Below, one piece after another: positions 22,403-34,221 of a stretch of DNA of 64,000 bases. The translations under genes were made by a program, and so were the position numbers. Below the pieces are notes generated by a model, which was not told the origin of the DNA, did no database searches, and saw only the letters and a program-made list of their open reading frames with translations. This stretch comes from Catenaria anguillulae PL171. Taxonomy: Eukaryota > Blastocladiomycota > Blastocladiomycetes > Blastocladiales > Catenariaceae. The stretch lies in contig MCFL01000028.1 in the NCBI GenBank assembly GCA_002102555.1, positions 248,001 through 312,000 of the forward strand, read 5' to 3'. Within the stretch, counting starts at the first letter, position 1, and each line of letters opens with the position of its first letter.

Positions 22403-24365
22403 CCTAGGTGGAGGCACGCGATAATGCTATACATAGATTTTTTATCGTTGGGGTCATTTTTTTCCATTTCGGTTCGAGTCGACGTTGTTTGCGGCATGTT
22501 TGTGTGTGTGTGTGTGTACATAGCGCAAAGATAAAACATCATTGAGAAAAGGCAGATATTGGTTTGTTGTCTCCCGGGAGCCGTGTGCAGGAATGGCAAG
22601 CACGACGAGCGCAGCCATCTGTCCAAGCGGACGTTTCTGTTTTCCTCTATAGGAAAGAGATAAGCTCCACATATTGCCAATGGTCTGGACAGATGTTGAG
22701 GATGAATTGCAGCAACAGAGCTGCAACGCAGGCACCGTGCTCAGGCTGGATAAAAAAAAAAATAAACAGAACAGTCCGGGAACTGGGCTGGTTCGATGTA
22801 ACGCGTGGGTACCAGTAAGTGATTCACAAACGCGATGGTTGGCGGGGGTAGGCAAACGGTGCAAAGGCTCGAAAGGCTCACAAGTATAAATACGAGCCAC
22901 ACACCAGAAAAGAAAAGGGAAAAAAAAATCTGACCGCCTTCAACAGTTCTCAAGGTCTTATCCCACACATCCGCCGATACGATTATCCTTGTCGGAGATA
23001 CTCAAACGATCACCAACTCGTGGCCCACTCCTCTTCATCCGCTGGCATGTCTCACACTGTTCGCTGCTCCTGGGCTGGTCACACCCCTGTCCCCATTCCC
23101 CTTGGCCACTCGCAGTCCCATATGGCCACCTGCGCTTCCCCAGGTCACCCCTTCTGCATTTGCGCATAGTCCCTGTCCGAAAAAATGCCTGCCACGTGCA
23201 TTGCTCCATTCATGTTCGCCTCCCCGCGCTCACCATCTCCCACCCGCGGACTACCTCGGCATTGCCGATCACTCTTCCTTCGACGCTCGTTCCATCTGCG
23301 TTCCGACCAGAGCAGTCGTTTCCCGAAATGCCATGGCCACTAGATTGCTTGGTTCCCCTGTCCTGGCACCAACCTTCAAGACCGCAACGACTCTTTGCAA
23401 CTCTTCGGCCAACACCCAAACCAAAACTGTGATGACTCCTGTATATGCTTATCGAGGGTGCCCTCGTTTCTTCCCCTCACGTCGACGCAACGTTCGCGAA
23501 CACACCTGCCCCACCGCTGCAACGCTCGCAATCCACTGGCACCCACCTGCCCTCTAGCGCCCGTCTACTAGAGCCGACAGTCGTGTTCTCTCGAGCTCGA
23601 CTTGGTTCCATTGCGACCAACCAGTGATGATCCAGCGCTGGACAATGCAAACCAACACGACCTCAGAGTACTTGAATGCCAACTGAAGTGCGAATGGTCT
23701 GCCGCCCTTCAATTGCTCGCCCCCTCGCTCTCGATTGCTGCTCGCCGCCCGAGCGCCAACTCTGCTCTCTGCACATTGCTTCAACCATCGTCGCCTTCAT
23801 CTACTAACATCCAGCACCATGCCATGTGTAGACATCGCTTCTTGTTTTGCCCAATCAGGTTGTACCAGGTTCAGATCTAATTGTCGTGGACTCGTGGACC
23901 TGTCAAACCGCCCCTCGATTCTCTGCCCACTTTGATTGAAGTGCATTCGGCTCTCCTCTCGACCTCGGCAACTGCATTTGCCTCCGACGCCGTCGATTGC
24001 TCACGCTTTCGCCAGTCTGCATCGGTATCGCCGCCAATCGCCGCTTTCGTGGCGCAGTTTCCATCGCCTACCGACCACACTACGCTTATACTCGCCCACT
24101 GCGCACGCACAAACGATTTGCACCCGGCCCCATTTGCCTGACCGCTTCAGCTTGATTTGCTCCATCGATCCTTCCTGTTTACTGGTCCGTATTGCTTGTC
24201 TTGTGGCATGCTTTCGCAACCATGCGGCTGCAGCTGTTCGCGGCTCACACGAGCAGAACAGCGTAGACCCATTGTCATGCGAGTATGCAACCCAGGCATC
24301 ATTGCTTTGTGCTCACGTGCCTGTTTACCGACTCATTTTGCAGATTGGCCACAGGCAGTACTGGA
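22403..24365. other. Long intergenic or 5' region, no confident gene
   Basis: Nearly 2 kb after Spo7. It has a T-rich 3' stretch (22438-22446, 22457-22463), a TG microsatellite at about 22500-22518 and a poly-A run near 22750-22762. From 22930 onward it is C/T-rich on the plus strand with several short open frames but no start, domain or frame continuity I can support. It may hold the untranslated leader of the Ser/Gln-rich gene. Confidence 0.35.
22500..22518 (+). repeat. TG dinucleotide microsatellite
   Basis: A run of about nine GT units, in the 3' flank of Spo7. Confidence 0.8.
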
Positions 24366-27300
24366 ATGCATCGGAATCTTGCATCTTCGCACACTTCTCG
24401 TCCTTCGCAACGCTCAAGTGACGCTGCGACCTCCCCTCCAGCCGTCCAACACCTAGGTGGCCGGCCGGATGCACGCCTGGGTGACTCTGTGTTCAATGCA
24501 GCGCATTCTACTTCGTCCGCCGACCCACAAATTCTTGCTTTGGCCACCGCTGCGCGAAGCTACTCTCACATTCCGACATTCTCTCGCCAACCTCTATTGT
24601 ACCATTTGCCACCGTCGTCATCCGTCCCGCAGTCGCAATTTCATCAGCAGCAACCACAGCGGAGCCAGGGTGCTGCCCACGCACAGCCCGTCGGCCGCCA
24701 CAGCTGGCCCTTGCATCCAAACGCGCAGCATCCATCGTCGTTAGGCACATCATCGTCGCCACCAACAACAGACACGTCGCAATCGTCCAATCCGATTCCG
24801 ACAGGCATACCGTTGCATCATCATGATGTTCCTCAACAGCAGGATCATCGGATGCCGCCACCGTCCGAGGTGCAGAGGCCATTGCGCCGGCTCAGCGACG
24901 CGGATCAAGTATGGTCACTGGACGCCGGTATCCGAGTGAGGGTCCTGCCGCACTCGATCTTCGACCTGCTTTGGCTTCCAACAATGCGCGGGAAACGTCG
25001 CTGTTGCGAAAATCCCAGAGCGATCCGCACATGCTTCCGGAAGCCACTGGCACGGCCCACCACGACCGTCGTGTTCTGGCGTCGCACTTTGCTTCATCCG
25101 AAGCGTATGCACCAGAGGTGAAATGGGGCGATCAAGGCAATGGTAGCGCGCGCGAGCGGGATCCATACGTGTTCCATCAACAGCAGCAGCAGCAGCAGGC
25201 ATACCTGCAAGACCGCCGTCGCAAACGTGGGCGTGGCGAGCCGCATTCAACGTCGCGCTTGGGTAGCAACGGTCCATTGACTTTGGTCCCGACGCAAATT
25301 GCGCTTCACAATCACGCGGGAGCCGTCGGCCCGAGCCGCCGCCTGCGGTTTGGCAGTCCGAATCCGTGGCTCGGCTAGGTCTTGGTGAGTTGCACGCATC
25401 AGCACGCACGTTGCGCCGCCAGGGGCACATGGAACAACAGCAGTTGCAGTCATTTCGGCTTCAACGCGCAGGGCTCATTCCCAGTCCTGCACTGGTCAGG
25501 CAATCGCAAACACAGCTGCAAGCCAGCGGCCCGTCGCACCCCGCCCTGCCCTCGCCGCAATTGTTGCCCGTGTCGCCTGACGCGGCAAACATCATGGCCA
25601 CGCTCAACATCAACTCGCCTCCATCTGCGCAGGGCATATCGACGAGTCCCTCGGCCGCTCAATATGCGGACTTGGATCCCGTTGTGACGCAAAGCACGTC
25701 GCCCAAGTCAATTTCCACTGACCAAGCGCGCCGCGAGTCCATTCACCAACAGGCACGCGCCGGTGCTGATGAGCAAGTCGCGTGCAAGTTCCCCCAGTAT
25801 CTTGCCATCAGTCCAGGTACTGACTCCCCGTCCAGCGCAAAGTCGGCGTCCAATCAACAAATGCGCGACCAGCTTGTGTCCCTACCGTCCACGCAACGAC
25901 CTCTCGCAGCCGGTCCCAACAAACATGACAGCTTTCCGCGCCAGACTTGGTTGCGCCCGCCGACCGACCGCGCTGTGCTGGATGCGCAGTTTCAAGCCAC
26001 CGATTCTGAGCCGCGCATGAAGCGGCCGCGGTCGACGCCGGAAATGGGTGCCTTGGACCATCATGCTCGGCACACTCGCCAGCAGCAGTCGCGGGATTCG
26101 GCAGTTTCTGGCGTGTCGCATCTGCTGCGCAGCCGTTCGTCCATGTCCAACCTGCCTCGGCCAGCGCCAGCTTCTAGCGCGATCGCAACTGGATCTACGG
26201 CCAGTGGCAGTGGTACAATTCCAGCACGCAAATCGATCCGTGAGCTCATTTCGTCGCTCATGTCGTCGCTCAACAAGGTCAAGCCCAAAGAGCCCGCATC
26301 CGTTTTGCCACCGTCGATGCACTTGTCAATTGGTCCGTCCACATCCGTGTCACCGCTCGTGTCGCCAGCTCTATCTGCTGCGGACGGCACAGGTGATGCT
26401 TCCCGGCACCAAGCGCCTTTAACCACAGTTGCCCCAGGTCCACGGCCCATCGCTGCGCACATTGTGCAGACACGCGGCGTTGCAGATGGACGGCCGTTGA
26501 CAAGCGTTGTGTTTTCGCTGCCAAATCCTGGAAGCCGGCAGCAGGCTGTGTCAATGCCGGCACTAAAACGCCCATGCGGCAACGCGAGTTGGTCGTGGGC
26601 AACATGACACTGAGTGCGAATCAGTTGGCGCAAGAGTTGGAGCATCGTGATCAAGAGGCAAACGCCGCGGAACGGGCGTGGTGTGCTTCTCATGATGTTC
26701 ATGCCGCGGCTGCTGTACTTGCAGCAGACATGAATGCGCGCTCGGGTCCAAGCACAAGTTCAACCGCCGGCAACGCGACCGTGGCAACTCTGGTGGCATC
26801 CACGCCATCATCAGTCTTGCTGCAAGTTCCCGCCGTGGCACCCCCAGTTACCGAGCCGCTTGTACGGCCTGCATTTGTTGCCACGGATGACCAAGTGCAA
26901 GCATTGGCACAGGGGCAACAGCCTGTCACGGGTCCCATTCCTTCACTCCCCACTCAAGTTCCGTACGGGCAACACCACCAGCTGCAGCAGCAAGCTCAAT
27001 CACCAGCTCCCACCAACACGGATTCAATCAACAACCTGTTTGGGACGTATTCTACCAACCCAGGCCTCTCATCCGTCGACATGCCTGCTGAAATGCAGGG
27101 CCGCTTGTCAGGCCCAGCGCTGCTCGATGCGTTTCTGAGCGGCCCCGATGCTGGCGCCCAGGTTCTAGTCGACCCAACGGACCTCTCCCGGCTGCTGCGA
27201 ATCCAGTCCGCTCAATGCAACAACGGCCACATGAACAACGCTGACTCGTTGATTCAAGATCGAGGCAGTGTATCAGGAGTGGTGGCGTTGTTTCCGACGC

Positions 27301-28045
27301 TGCCGTTCCCTTGGTCGTTTCGCCCGACGTTTCGAAGGCCTGGCCTCACTCGCCGTTTGCACAAGCAGAGCCCGCGCCCAACGGCCACAGCACAGACCAG
27401 GGCCATGGGTCTGTGGTTGGTTTGAGCCACGAACGGCAAGCGAATCGTCTGGATTTGGGTGATCGTGCAGGACAAGATGTCTTGAGGCAAGCCGTCAAGA
27501 CAGTCACTGGTTGGCCCGTTGGGAGCGAGATGGAAGTGAGTGGACCGGCTGTGGTTGTGGCGCCCAACAATTGGCAGCAGCACAAGGAGCAGCAACCCGT
27601 GTTTCAGCAGCATTCCAGCGTACAGCTGCTCAACGGACCAGCTCAGATTTTCATCAACCCGGATCCTGGGCTGTATTCTCCCACCTCGACCAACCCATTG
27701 CCCAACAACTCGCAAATTGGCCACTATCCTCCTCTGCCGCCTGGCTTTGTGCCGATGCCAGTGCCCGGTGTTGCGCTTGTTCCCATGAACAGCGCTGGGA
27801 TGGGTCTCACGGTTCTCAACCCGCTCGCATTACCATTACCATCGCCCTCGGACACGTCATTTTCGTCACCCATCTCGCCCAACTCGCATTCCTGGTCCGC
27901 GTGTCAGGCCTTGCCGCATGGAATATTGCAAGCGCAAGACGCATCCGCATGCGACGCCGCGCCAGTCGCGCCCTTCGCCAACACTTCCAGTCCGTATTCC
28001 CGCGCAAACCCAGAGCACACCGGTCCGAACGCTTCGGGTCACTGA
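24366..28045 (+). CDS. Large Ser/Gln/Pro-rich protein of unknown function
   Basis: A coding-like run of about 1,200 residues in one direction. From the ATG at 24366 (MHRNLASSHTSRPS) the protein is almost entirely low complexity: Ser/Pro/His stretches, polyQ near 25180-25200, and Ser-Pro pairs. Short ordered patches are RKSIRELISSLMSSLNKVK (near 26230) and LSANQLAQELEHRDQE (near 26620), both of which look helical. The frame slips near 24910, 25370, 26580 and 27300. No DNA-binding, kinase or membrane domain was recognised. Composition resembles fungal transcriptional regulators or scaffold proteins, but that is not evidence of function. It ends 230 bp before the second transposon copy. Confidence 0.5.
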
Positions 28046-28275
28046 TGCGGTCTGCCTCATCACTTGCTTACAATTTTTTGCACTGTTTATCCTTACCTAT
28101 TGTTTTCCTTTTTCTCATTCTTGCTCTATTTTCGCGTGAATTGTTACTCAGTACTTCTTGTCATCATGTCGCAATGGTTGATTCCCTCGCTACCCCACGC
28201 TCTAGTCATTGCTTGCCTCATGCCACTCAATTTTGATGTGACGATTACTCTTTCGTGTGCGTAAATGTAGGTCTA

Positions 28276-28300
28276 CTGTAGTGCTGCGAATAGTCGAAAC
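28276..28300 (+). repeat. Terminal inverted repeat, copy 2 inner end
   Basis: CTGTAGTGC followed by a variable stretch and GAAAC, preceded by TA at 28274-28275. Mirror of 2757-2781. Confidence 0.85.
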
Positions 28301-29364
28301 AGTCACACGTCACACCCCACCTTGTCTGTTGCATTGCCGTCACATGTCACAGCCACGCCGTTCCTCGTCGCAAACTGTCACAGCGCCGTTGTCGCTTTGT
28401 GGCCATCATTTTCCGTCACGCTGTCGTTGTTGCGTGATACATGTCACATAAAACAGCAAAACCCCCTTGTCGGAGTCTTCAAGAGGCGGAGAAGGCACCA
28501 ACAACAAATCGATGCCTCCACCTGGGCGATTCGAACCGCTGCCCCTCGAGCCAGAACGGGCCGGCTTGACGGGTGGGACACAAACGCTTGTTTGTAACGC
28601 AACAATGAGTGATTCACTTCCAGCCCGTCAAGGCATAGGCAAGCATCGATGGAAACAACTCCTTTTGTAAGTCTAGCTGGCCTGAGGTGGGGCTGCCTCC
28701 CTTTAAACATAGCAGGATGGGAACAGGGCTCACATCTCAGAGTACGTGCGATGCAACTGCGTCAACACACGCCTGGGGCATTTTGCAAAGGAGCCACCGT
28801 CTTCTCCAAGCAAGAGCCTGCAGCCTTGCGTCCAACCAATGCCAATACAGATCTGGGGTTTGAGCAAGTCATTCGCCAGTCATTCCCCCAACCGATTCTC
28901 AATTCTCATGTGCAACAGACAACCGCAAGTCACTTGCTCTGGAGGGTACAGGTTCGATTCTTGTCAACACCAAACTGCGAATAATCGCCACGTTTTTGCT
29001 GTCGGACAACAGCGAGCCATCACCGAAAAACGGTGTTCTCGCAAAATACTTGGTCTTTCATACAGTCCTGCTGAGACTTCATGAATGATAACCGCGCATG
29101 ATTGACATCAGAATGCTGTACACAATTTTTCATGCCATGTCTTGCATAGCCTGATTGAAACTCAGTCTCACTCACTCTGATTAGTGACCTACAGACGGCT
29201 CACATGTGGTTTTTGCCTGTTTACCTTGCGAGAGCAGGCCTGACATGTGGTCTGAGCTTCAGGTAGAGAATAGACTCGCTCCTGTCAATGTTTGCCTGCA
29301 CCCTCCGCACGCTGGCCAGCCTTTTGACAGTCCACAAACCCTATGTATATGTCAAAGTGCTTAC

Positions 29365-29735
29365 CGCGCTGCAGCCGCGGCGAAAGCACCAAACCGGGTT
29401 CCCAACGGACTACACTCACGCCATTAGCACAGAAAGATGCGTAGACATTGATTTACTCGCTGAGGCAAAATTCCATTGCTCAATTCGCACGCCTTCATGG
29501 GTGTACTATAAACCAAACTGTTTGCCTCGGATCTGTGGATGCAACTTGACGTGTTTCTTATGCTGCAGCCGCGGCGAAAGCACCAAACCAGGTTCCCGAC
29601 GGGCTATGCCCATGTCAATAGCACAGAAAGATGCGTAGACATTGATTTACTCGCTGAGGCAAAATTCCATTGCTCAATTCGCACGCCTTCATGGGTGTAC
29701 TATAAACCAAACTGTTTAGCTTGGATCTGTGGATG
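29365..29735 (-). repeat. 194-bp tandem duplication inside transposon copy 2
   Basis: Mirror image of the duplication at 1322-1692, carrying the same differences between its two units. Confidence 0.8.
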
Positions 29736-30608
29736 TAGTAGATCCAAACGGTGTGCTACATTGGTTGGGCGACTAAAATATAATACAAAATAGACACAGT
29801 TGACAAATGATGTTTCTGCTGAACAGCCTTGGTGCCAATACGAAGCTGGACTGAGGAGTCAATGTCGTCCCCAGACTGTCCAAATCAGAATCAAGCACAG
29901 ATCCCAGGAACAACAGCTTGAGCCATGGGCTGGTTCAGCTTAATCCTCTCATAGGAAGGCAAGTCGGTGTCCTGCACACAGCACAAATGAGTTAAAAAAA
30001 GCCGACAAGAGCAGATGAAAGGGCAATGTGACGCACTGGGCTTTCAAAAACAGTCGCCACCAACTCACCTCCATCCTCCCTGCCATTGGCACACTCCCAT
30101 CCATCAGCGCCTGCTTCAACTCATCCACTTTGGGGATTTATACGACCACTGCAAGAGAGCTGTTTGTGATTGTACTAACAATGCCGGACCCTAGGGTGCC
30201 AACAAAACAAAACCCGATAAAAAAGGAAAGAGATGCGTGGAGTTCGATCTCTGGCCACCGAAACCGAACTGCCGGCATAGCCGCCTAAGCTAAGCTTCCC
30301 TGTTGACAGATTGCCATGCCAAAAGAGTCGGTTGGCGGTTGGGGTTCATGTTGAGGGACTGAGCCAACCCGTGCATTCCTTGCATGCATTGTGATCATGT
30401 CATGCATGCAGGCTCTCCCCAGCCAACGATGCTACAAGCCGAGAGTGAGCCACGGATTGTTCCAAACAAGTGCGTGTGTCACGGCGCATCTGTTGCCTGA
30501 GCCTCTCAATGTGTCACAGGTCACAGCACTGTTGTTTCGTAACGTGCATCTGGTCACGGTCCTTGGGCATGTTGTTGCTTACCATTTTTGCGTTCGCCTG
30601 CGGCGGGC

Positions 30609-30633
30609 GTTTCAACTAATCTTGGCACTACAG
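30609..30633 (-). repeat. Terminal inverted repeat, copy 2 outer end
   Basis: Mirror of 424-448, ending in CACTACAG on the plus strand and followed by TA at 30634-30635. Confidence 0.85.
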
Positions 30634-30707
30634 TATACTTATGTATATGCAAAGGAGCGCGTCCATTCATTGCCACCACACCTTTCCATTCTAAGTATTT
30701 CAACACC

Positions 30708-31210
30708 ATGCCAACACCGCAAAGCCCCGACCCTGATCCTGCTGTTGTCACGATTCGTGGTGACCGGGACCCTCACGACTCGGATGCCAACGTCCACGAC
30801 ATGCTCATGCGGACCGGGCACCCGCCAAGAACAGCTCGGCACGCGGCCCAAGTGTACCAAACATATCAGGACTTGCGCTATGCCCGGCTGTGGCACTCGG
30901 TCTCGGTCTCGGTCTCCCTTTGCGTCCCGCCCCCAATGGATGATCCCATCGCTCTCATCCAAGCAAGTTTGCCACAAACACACAGCTCTACCACATCCTG
31001 GCCTGGCCCCTCGACACCCCGCTCGACTTTGCCCTCTTTGACGCCGTCATGAGCACAGCATCGCCTAAACTGCCCCTGGTGCTCGCCCTGTGCTCGCACG
31101 ACAGCACCGTTGTCTACTACCACCTCCACGAGGGCGTTCACTCTGAGCCCATCCCGCCCTTAGTCGCGATCTCAGTCTCGATCTCCCGCTCTACCTCTAC
31201 CTCTTCATGA
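30708..31210 (+). CDS. tRNA-splicing endonuclease subunit Sen15-like
   Basis: Sen15 is a small structural subunit of the tRNA-intron endonuclease (family knowledge). The ATG at 30708 opens a short acidic leader. Then comes AAQVYQTYQDLRYARLWHSV, matching the start of the Sen15 fold, and a C-terminal part ending LPLVLALCSHDSTVVYYHL then HEGV, very close to the family's closing strands (S-D-S-T-I-V-Y-Y). One frame slip is needed near 30963; the whole span is 503 bp, one base short of whole codons, as expected for one missing base. The protein is about 167 residues, the usual Sen15 size. The transposon ends only 74 bp upstream of the start codon. Confidence 0.75.
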
Positions 31211-31550
31211 TTTCCGGGAGTGTATATTTTGACCAATCCCAAAAGCTGGATGCTCTAATTTGATCCTTCATACATCTACTGCATTCCGTTCCCATTCGGT
31301 GGAGGTCGCCCCGGTCCCGTTGCCATTCCCCGCTGCTCGTCCCCTCCATTTTCGTCGTCATGCCCACCCACGGATTCTTGACTTGAATCCTGCGATTCTT
31401 TGTCGTCATCATCATTGTCCCCATCATCATCAACATCCCCTGAATCCACCTCAATCTCGCCACTTGCCCTTCGCTGCTGGCTGCTGCTGCTGCATGTACG
31501 CTGTCGCCACCGCCTGCGCCAACAACCCCGTCGATCCACCACCGCCATGG

Positions 31551-33819
31551 CTATGGCTCGACCGACTCGTATTCAATCCGCGCATACTGCCCCCGCTCCT
31601 CCCGCTCTTGGCGAATGCCCACCTGGCCCCAAATGCGCATGACTGCCGTTGCGCTTACTGGCGCTTCCCGGCCTTGACCCCCCGGCGGCCCCACCCACCA
31701 CGTGCTCGCTTGGCCCAGCAATTGACGCGTAACTTGGCGCAAGCTATTTGACAAGAATGCGCCCAAGGACGCGGCCGCGCCCAGCACACTGCCGCCACCC
31801 GATTTCACCCCTTTACTGCCCACATGCTCGCCACTTGCCCCGCTATGGCTGCGCCGACTCAATGCGCTCGACGCGCGCCTCTGAATGCCCTCGGCAACAT
31901 GGGTGGCTGACAATCGCCTGACCAAGTCGCCATCGTCTTGCCCGTTGTCTTGGTCCTCGTCGCTGTCCGCGTGTGTCCCACCAACATGAACTACCCGGCG
32001 CTTTGCGCGCCACGCAATCGCCGGCTTGGCCTCGCTGGCGGCCGCCACCGCAGGTAAACTCAACAAGTCAATCAGTTCGTCCGTGATCCCTTGTTGCACG
32101 TGGTAATGGTTGTACTCGTGCTCGAGCACGGCCAGCAGCCCAAACGCTTTGCCGAGCAGGTGCTTGTCGCGAATGCATTTGGCGGGCGAGTAATACAGGT
32201 CCGTTGGCGCGTACATGAACTCGAGCGCATCCGAAGAAGCCCGATGTGGTGGCGGGAGGCGGGTCCAGCAAGTCGGCAATTGCCTGATGCAAAGACAAGG
32301 GCGAGTGTGGCGGCACGTGCGATGGCGTTTGGTCGATCGACCCGTGGCGCCCTGGGTCGGCGCCTGCCAGTTGAAAGGTGACGAGCGACGACGGATCGGC
32401 GGCGGCCGCAGGGTCGTCGTCACCCGGCAAAGCTTGCGTGATTGGGCCCCCTGCATTCCTGTCACGTTCGGCGCGTGCGTCTCGTCGTCGCAACCGGTCC
32501 ATGCGTGACCGTGACGCGTCCAAGTTGGACACAATGACGGCAACAAACAAGCTGGGTTTAACGCAAGTGTCAATTTTTTTGTTTTTCTTTTGTTTTGTTG
32601 GATTCCTCAATTGGAATGTGTACAACGTACTTGAGAAATACAAATGTCTCGAGCACCATGAATGTAAACAGGAAAAAGAAAATGCCCGGCGCATCTGGAT
32701 TGTCGAGCCAAATTCCGTGTCCATTCGTCCAGCGTCAGCGTGCTAAACAGCCAAAAGAAGGTGGACCCGAGTGTGCCAAAGCGCCGCGGGTCATAGGTCG
32801 AGTAGGATGCCCGGGCAATCACCGAAAAGATGTCTGCATGTTGCCCAAAGGTGAGATTGTTTGCGGGGATGGAATGTAAAGGGGCGAACGGCGACGTACA
32901 AAGCGTCAGACCGGCCAGGGCAATGATACTGGACATGGCCGGCAACGACGATAACAGGGCTTCCACAATGATTTGCAAGGATTTGAGAAAGGAAATGGCG
33001 CGCAGGGCACGCAGTGAGCGGATGGCGCGAAGCGTGCGAAAGATGCGAAATAGGCGGACAATCTAATGTTGGTTGATCCTAGCTGTGCGTGAGATGGGGT
33101 AAAGACATGAGCGGATGAAAGGATGGAGCCCGGACCTGTGGGTTGAAGGAAGACAGTGATACTGACAACGACGTCAAGGCAAACGTCACGACCGATGTCA
33201 GGACAATGATAAAGTCTGTTTCATTTGAGCAGAGCAAGAGACATGGGGGGGGGGGTGAGAAAAATGTAAGAAAGAGAGCATGCCAAGCAGCGCAATGAAA
33301 GGACAAATCGAACCAAACATGTTCCAGCTATTCTTGAAATACGTCCACCGGAACACAAACAGCTTGCTCAGCGTCTCCATCAAATAAATGCCCAAAAACA
33401 CCTGGTCGAGCAAACTCAGGTACCACCCGTAATTCATGCTGACATAGGGTGTCGACTGAATGGCGAGCACCGCAGTATTCAACAGGATCACCGATAGGAT
33501 CATGGACCCAAACGCATTGGAAGTGACCAAGGTGAATGTGAACCGGCGCGACCAGTGCGCCTCGAGCAATCCGGCCTGCAAGTACAAGGAAGCGGCCGTG
33601 TTGATGGACGTGGCGCCCGTCGACGACGCCATGGTCCCGATCCCGGAATGGGACGAGATGGATCGCGCATGATCCGATGATGCATCGTCCGAGTATGGCC
33701 CCCCTTTGGAGGGTGAGCTCGAGTCTTGGTACGAGTGGGTGCTGAGGCCAGAGTAGGACAGCGCACGGGACGAGCCGCCAGAGTAGCCCGATATTGAGGC
33801 CGTGTATGATCGAGACATG
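31551..33819 (-). CDS. CatSper-like single-domain voltage-gated calcium channel
   Basis: A six-helix voltage-gated channel subunit. In animal sperm four CatSper alpha subunits form the flagellar calcium channel (family knowledge). The ATG is at 33819 after a Ser-rich cytosolic leader. S1-S3 run through ILSVILLNTAVLAIQ, YLSLLDQVFLGIYLMETL and FDFIIVLTSVVTFALT. S4 has an Arg about every third residue: RLFRIFRTLRAIRSLRALR. The pore loop has TLTLDEW, the T-x-D-x-W filter of CatSper, and S6 is FFFLFTFMVLETFVFL then NLFVAVIVSNLD. Introns at 33216-33313, 33063-33135, 32834-32899 and 32552-32630 restore the fold. One slip lies near 32720 just after the pore and another near 32235. A long Ser/Asp-rich tail ends at 31551, or by another slip may extend through an acidic stretch to about 31276. 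Confidence 0.85.
33245..33255 (+). repeat. G homopolymer inside a channel-gene intron
   Basis: Eleven G in a row within the intron at 33216-33313 of the CatSper-like gene. A difficult tract for sequencing; no effect on the protein is expected. Confidence 0.8.
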
Positions 33820-34221
33820 GCGTGAAGAGGGCGGATGATCCGCCTGGCGTTGGTGTTGGCGTTACCGGGGTTCGTGGTTGTGGGAAACTTGAGCTGACGA
33901 GGGATGAATGAGGTGCCAAGGCAGGGACGACAAGAGTTCCATTCGCCAAAATGGGATTGCATCGGGTTCAGGCCGGCATTCACAGCTAGTGTTGATGGGT
34001 TTCAATACGTCACAACCTTCCGAATCGATATTCATATGTATCGATCATCTCTGCCATGCCATGCCATCCATCCTCGGACGAGTGCAGTGTGGCGTCCAAG
34101 TGTGACGCGTGAGTTGTGTGGTGTGGAGTGGTTCCCACGAGCAATTTGGTACATAGAAGTGTGAGCAAGTACATACATGAATGCCAAATGTTCCTTTATG
34201 AGCAAGGATTGAAGCGACACA
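33820..34221. promoter_or_regulatory. Shared upstream region of CatSper-like (-) and androglobin (+) genes
   Basis: 402 bp between two start codons in head-to-head orientation. No protein gene is seen. The arrangement suits a bidirectional promoter for two flagellar or sperm-type genes. I could not identify a specific motif such as an RFX X-box by eye. Confidence 0.5.

Larger units (their letters stand above)
28276..30633 (-). mobile_element. Non-autonomous TIR DNA transposon, copy 2 (2358 bp, inverted)
   Basis: Same element as 424-2781 in opposite orientation. Any position x in copy 1 corresponds to 31057 minus x here, with no length change along the element. TA lies directly outside both ends (28274-28275 and 30634-30635), and similarity to copy 1 ends there apart from a chance extra TA at the outer end. 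Identical translations in several frames imply essentially no divergence. It lies between the end of the Ser/Gln-rich gene and Sen15, 74 bp before the Sen15 start codon. No transposase is encoded, so a relative elsewhere must have moved it. Confidence 0.9.

Noticed and set aside
28945-28975. A tRNA gene ending near the T-arm-like sequence in transposon copy 2
   Set aside because: No matching acceptor stem or anticodon arm could be laid out upstream; only an isolated B-box-like motif remains.
424-30633. A large palindrome or inverted segmental duplication around 25.5 kb of unique DNA
   Set aside because: Similarity ends at the TIRs with TA outside each copy, so two transposon insertions explain it better.
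424-30633. A composite transposon carrying the 25-kb gene block
   Set aside because: Each copy has its own flanking TA and the block contains ordinary host genes with introns; nothing suggests joint movement.
30878-31141. Minus-strand frame opposite Sen15
   Set aside because: The plus strand matches Sen15 and the antisense frame has no family signature.
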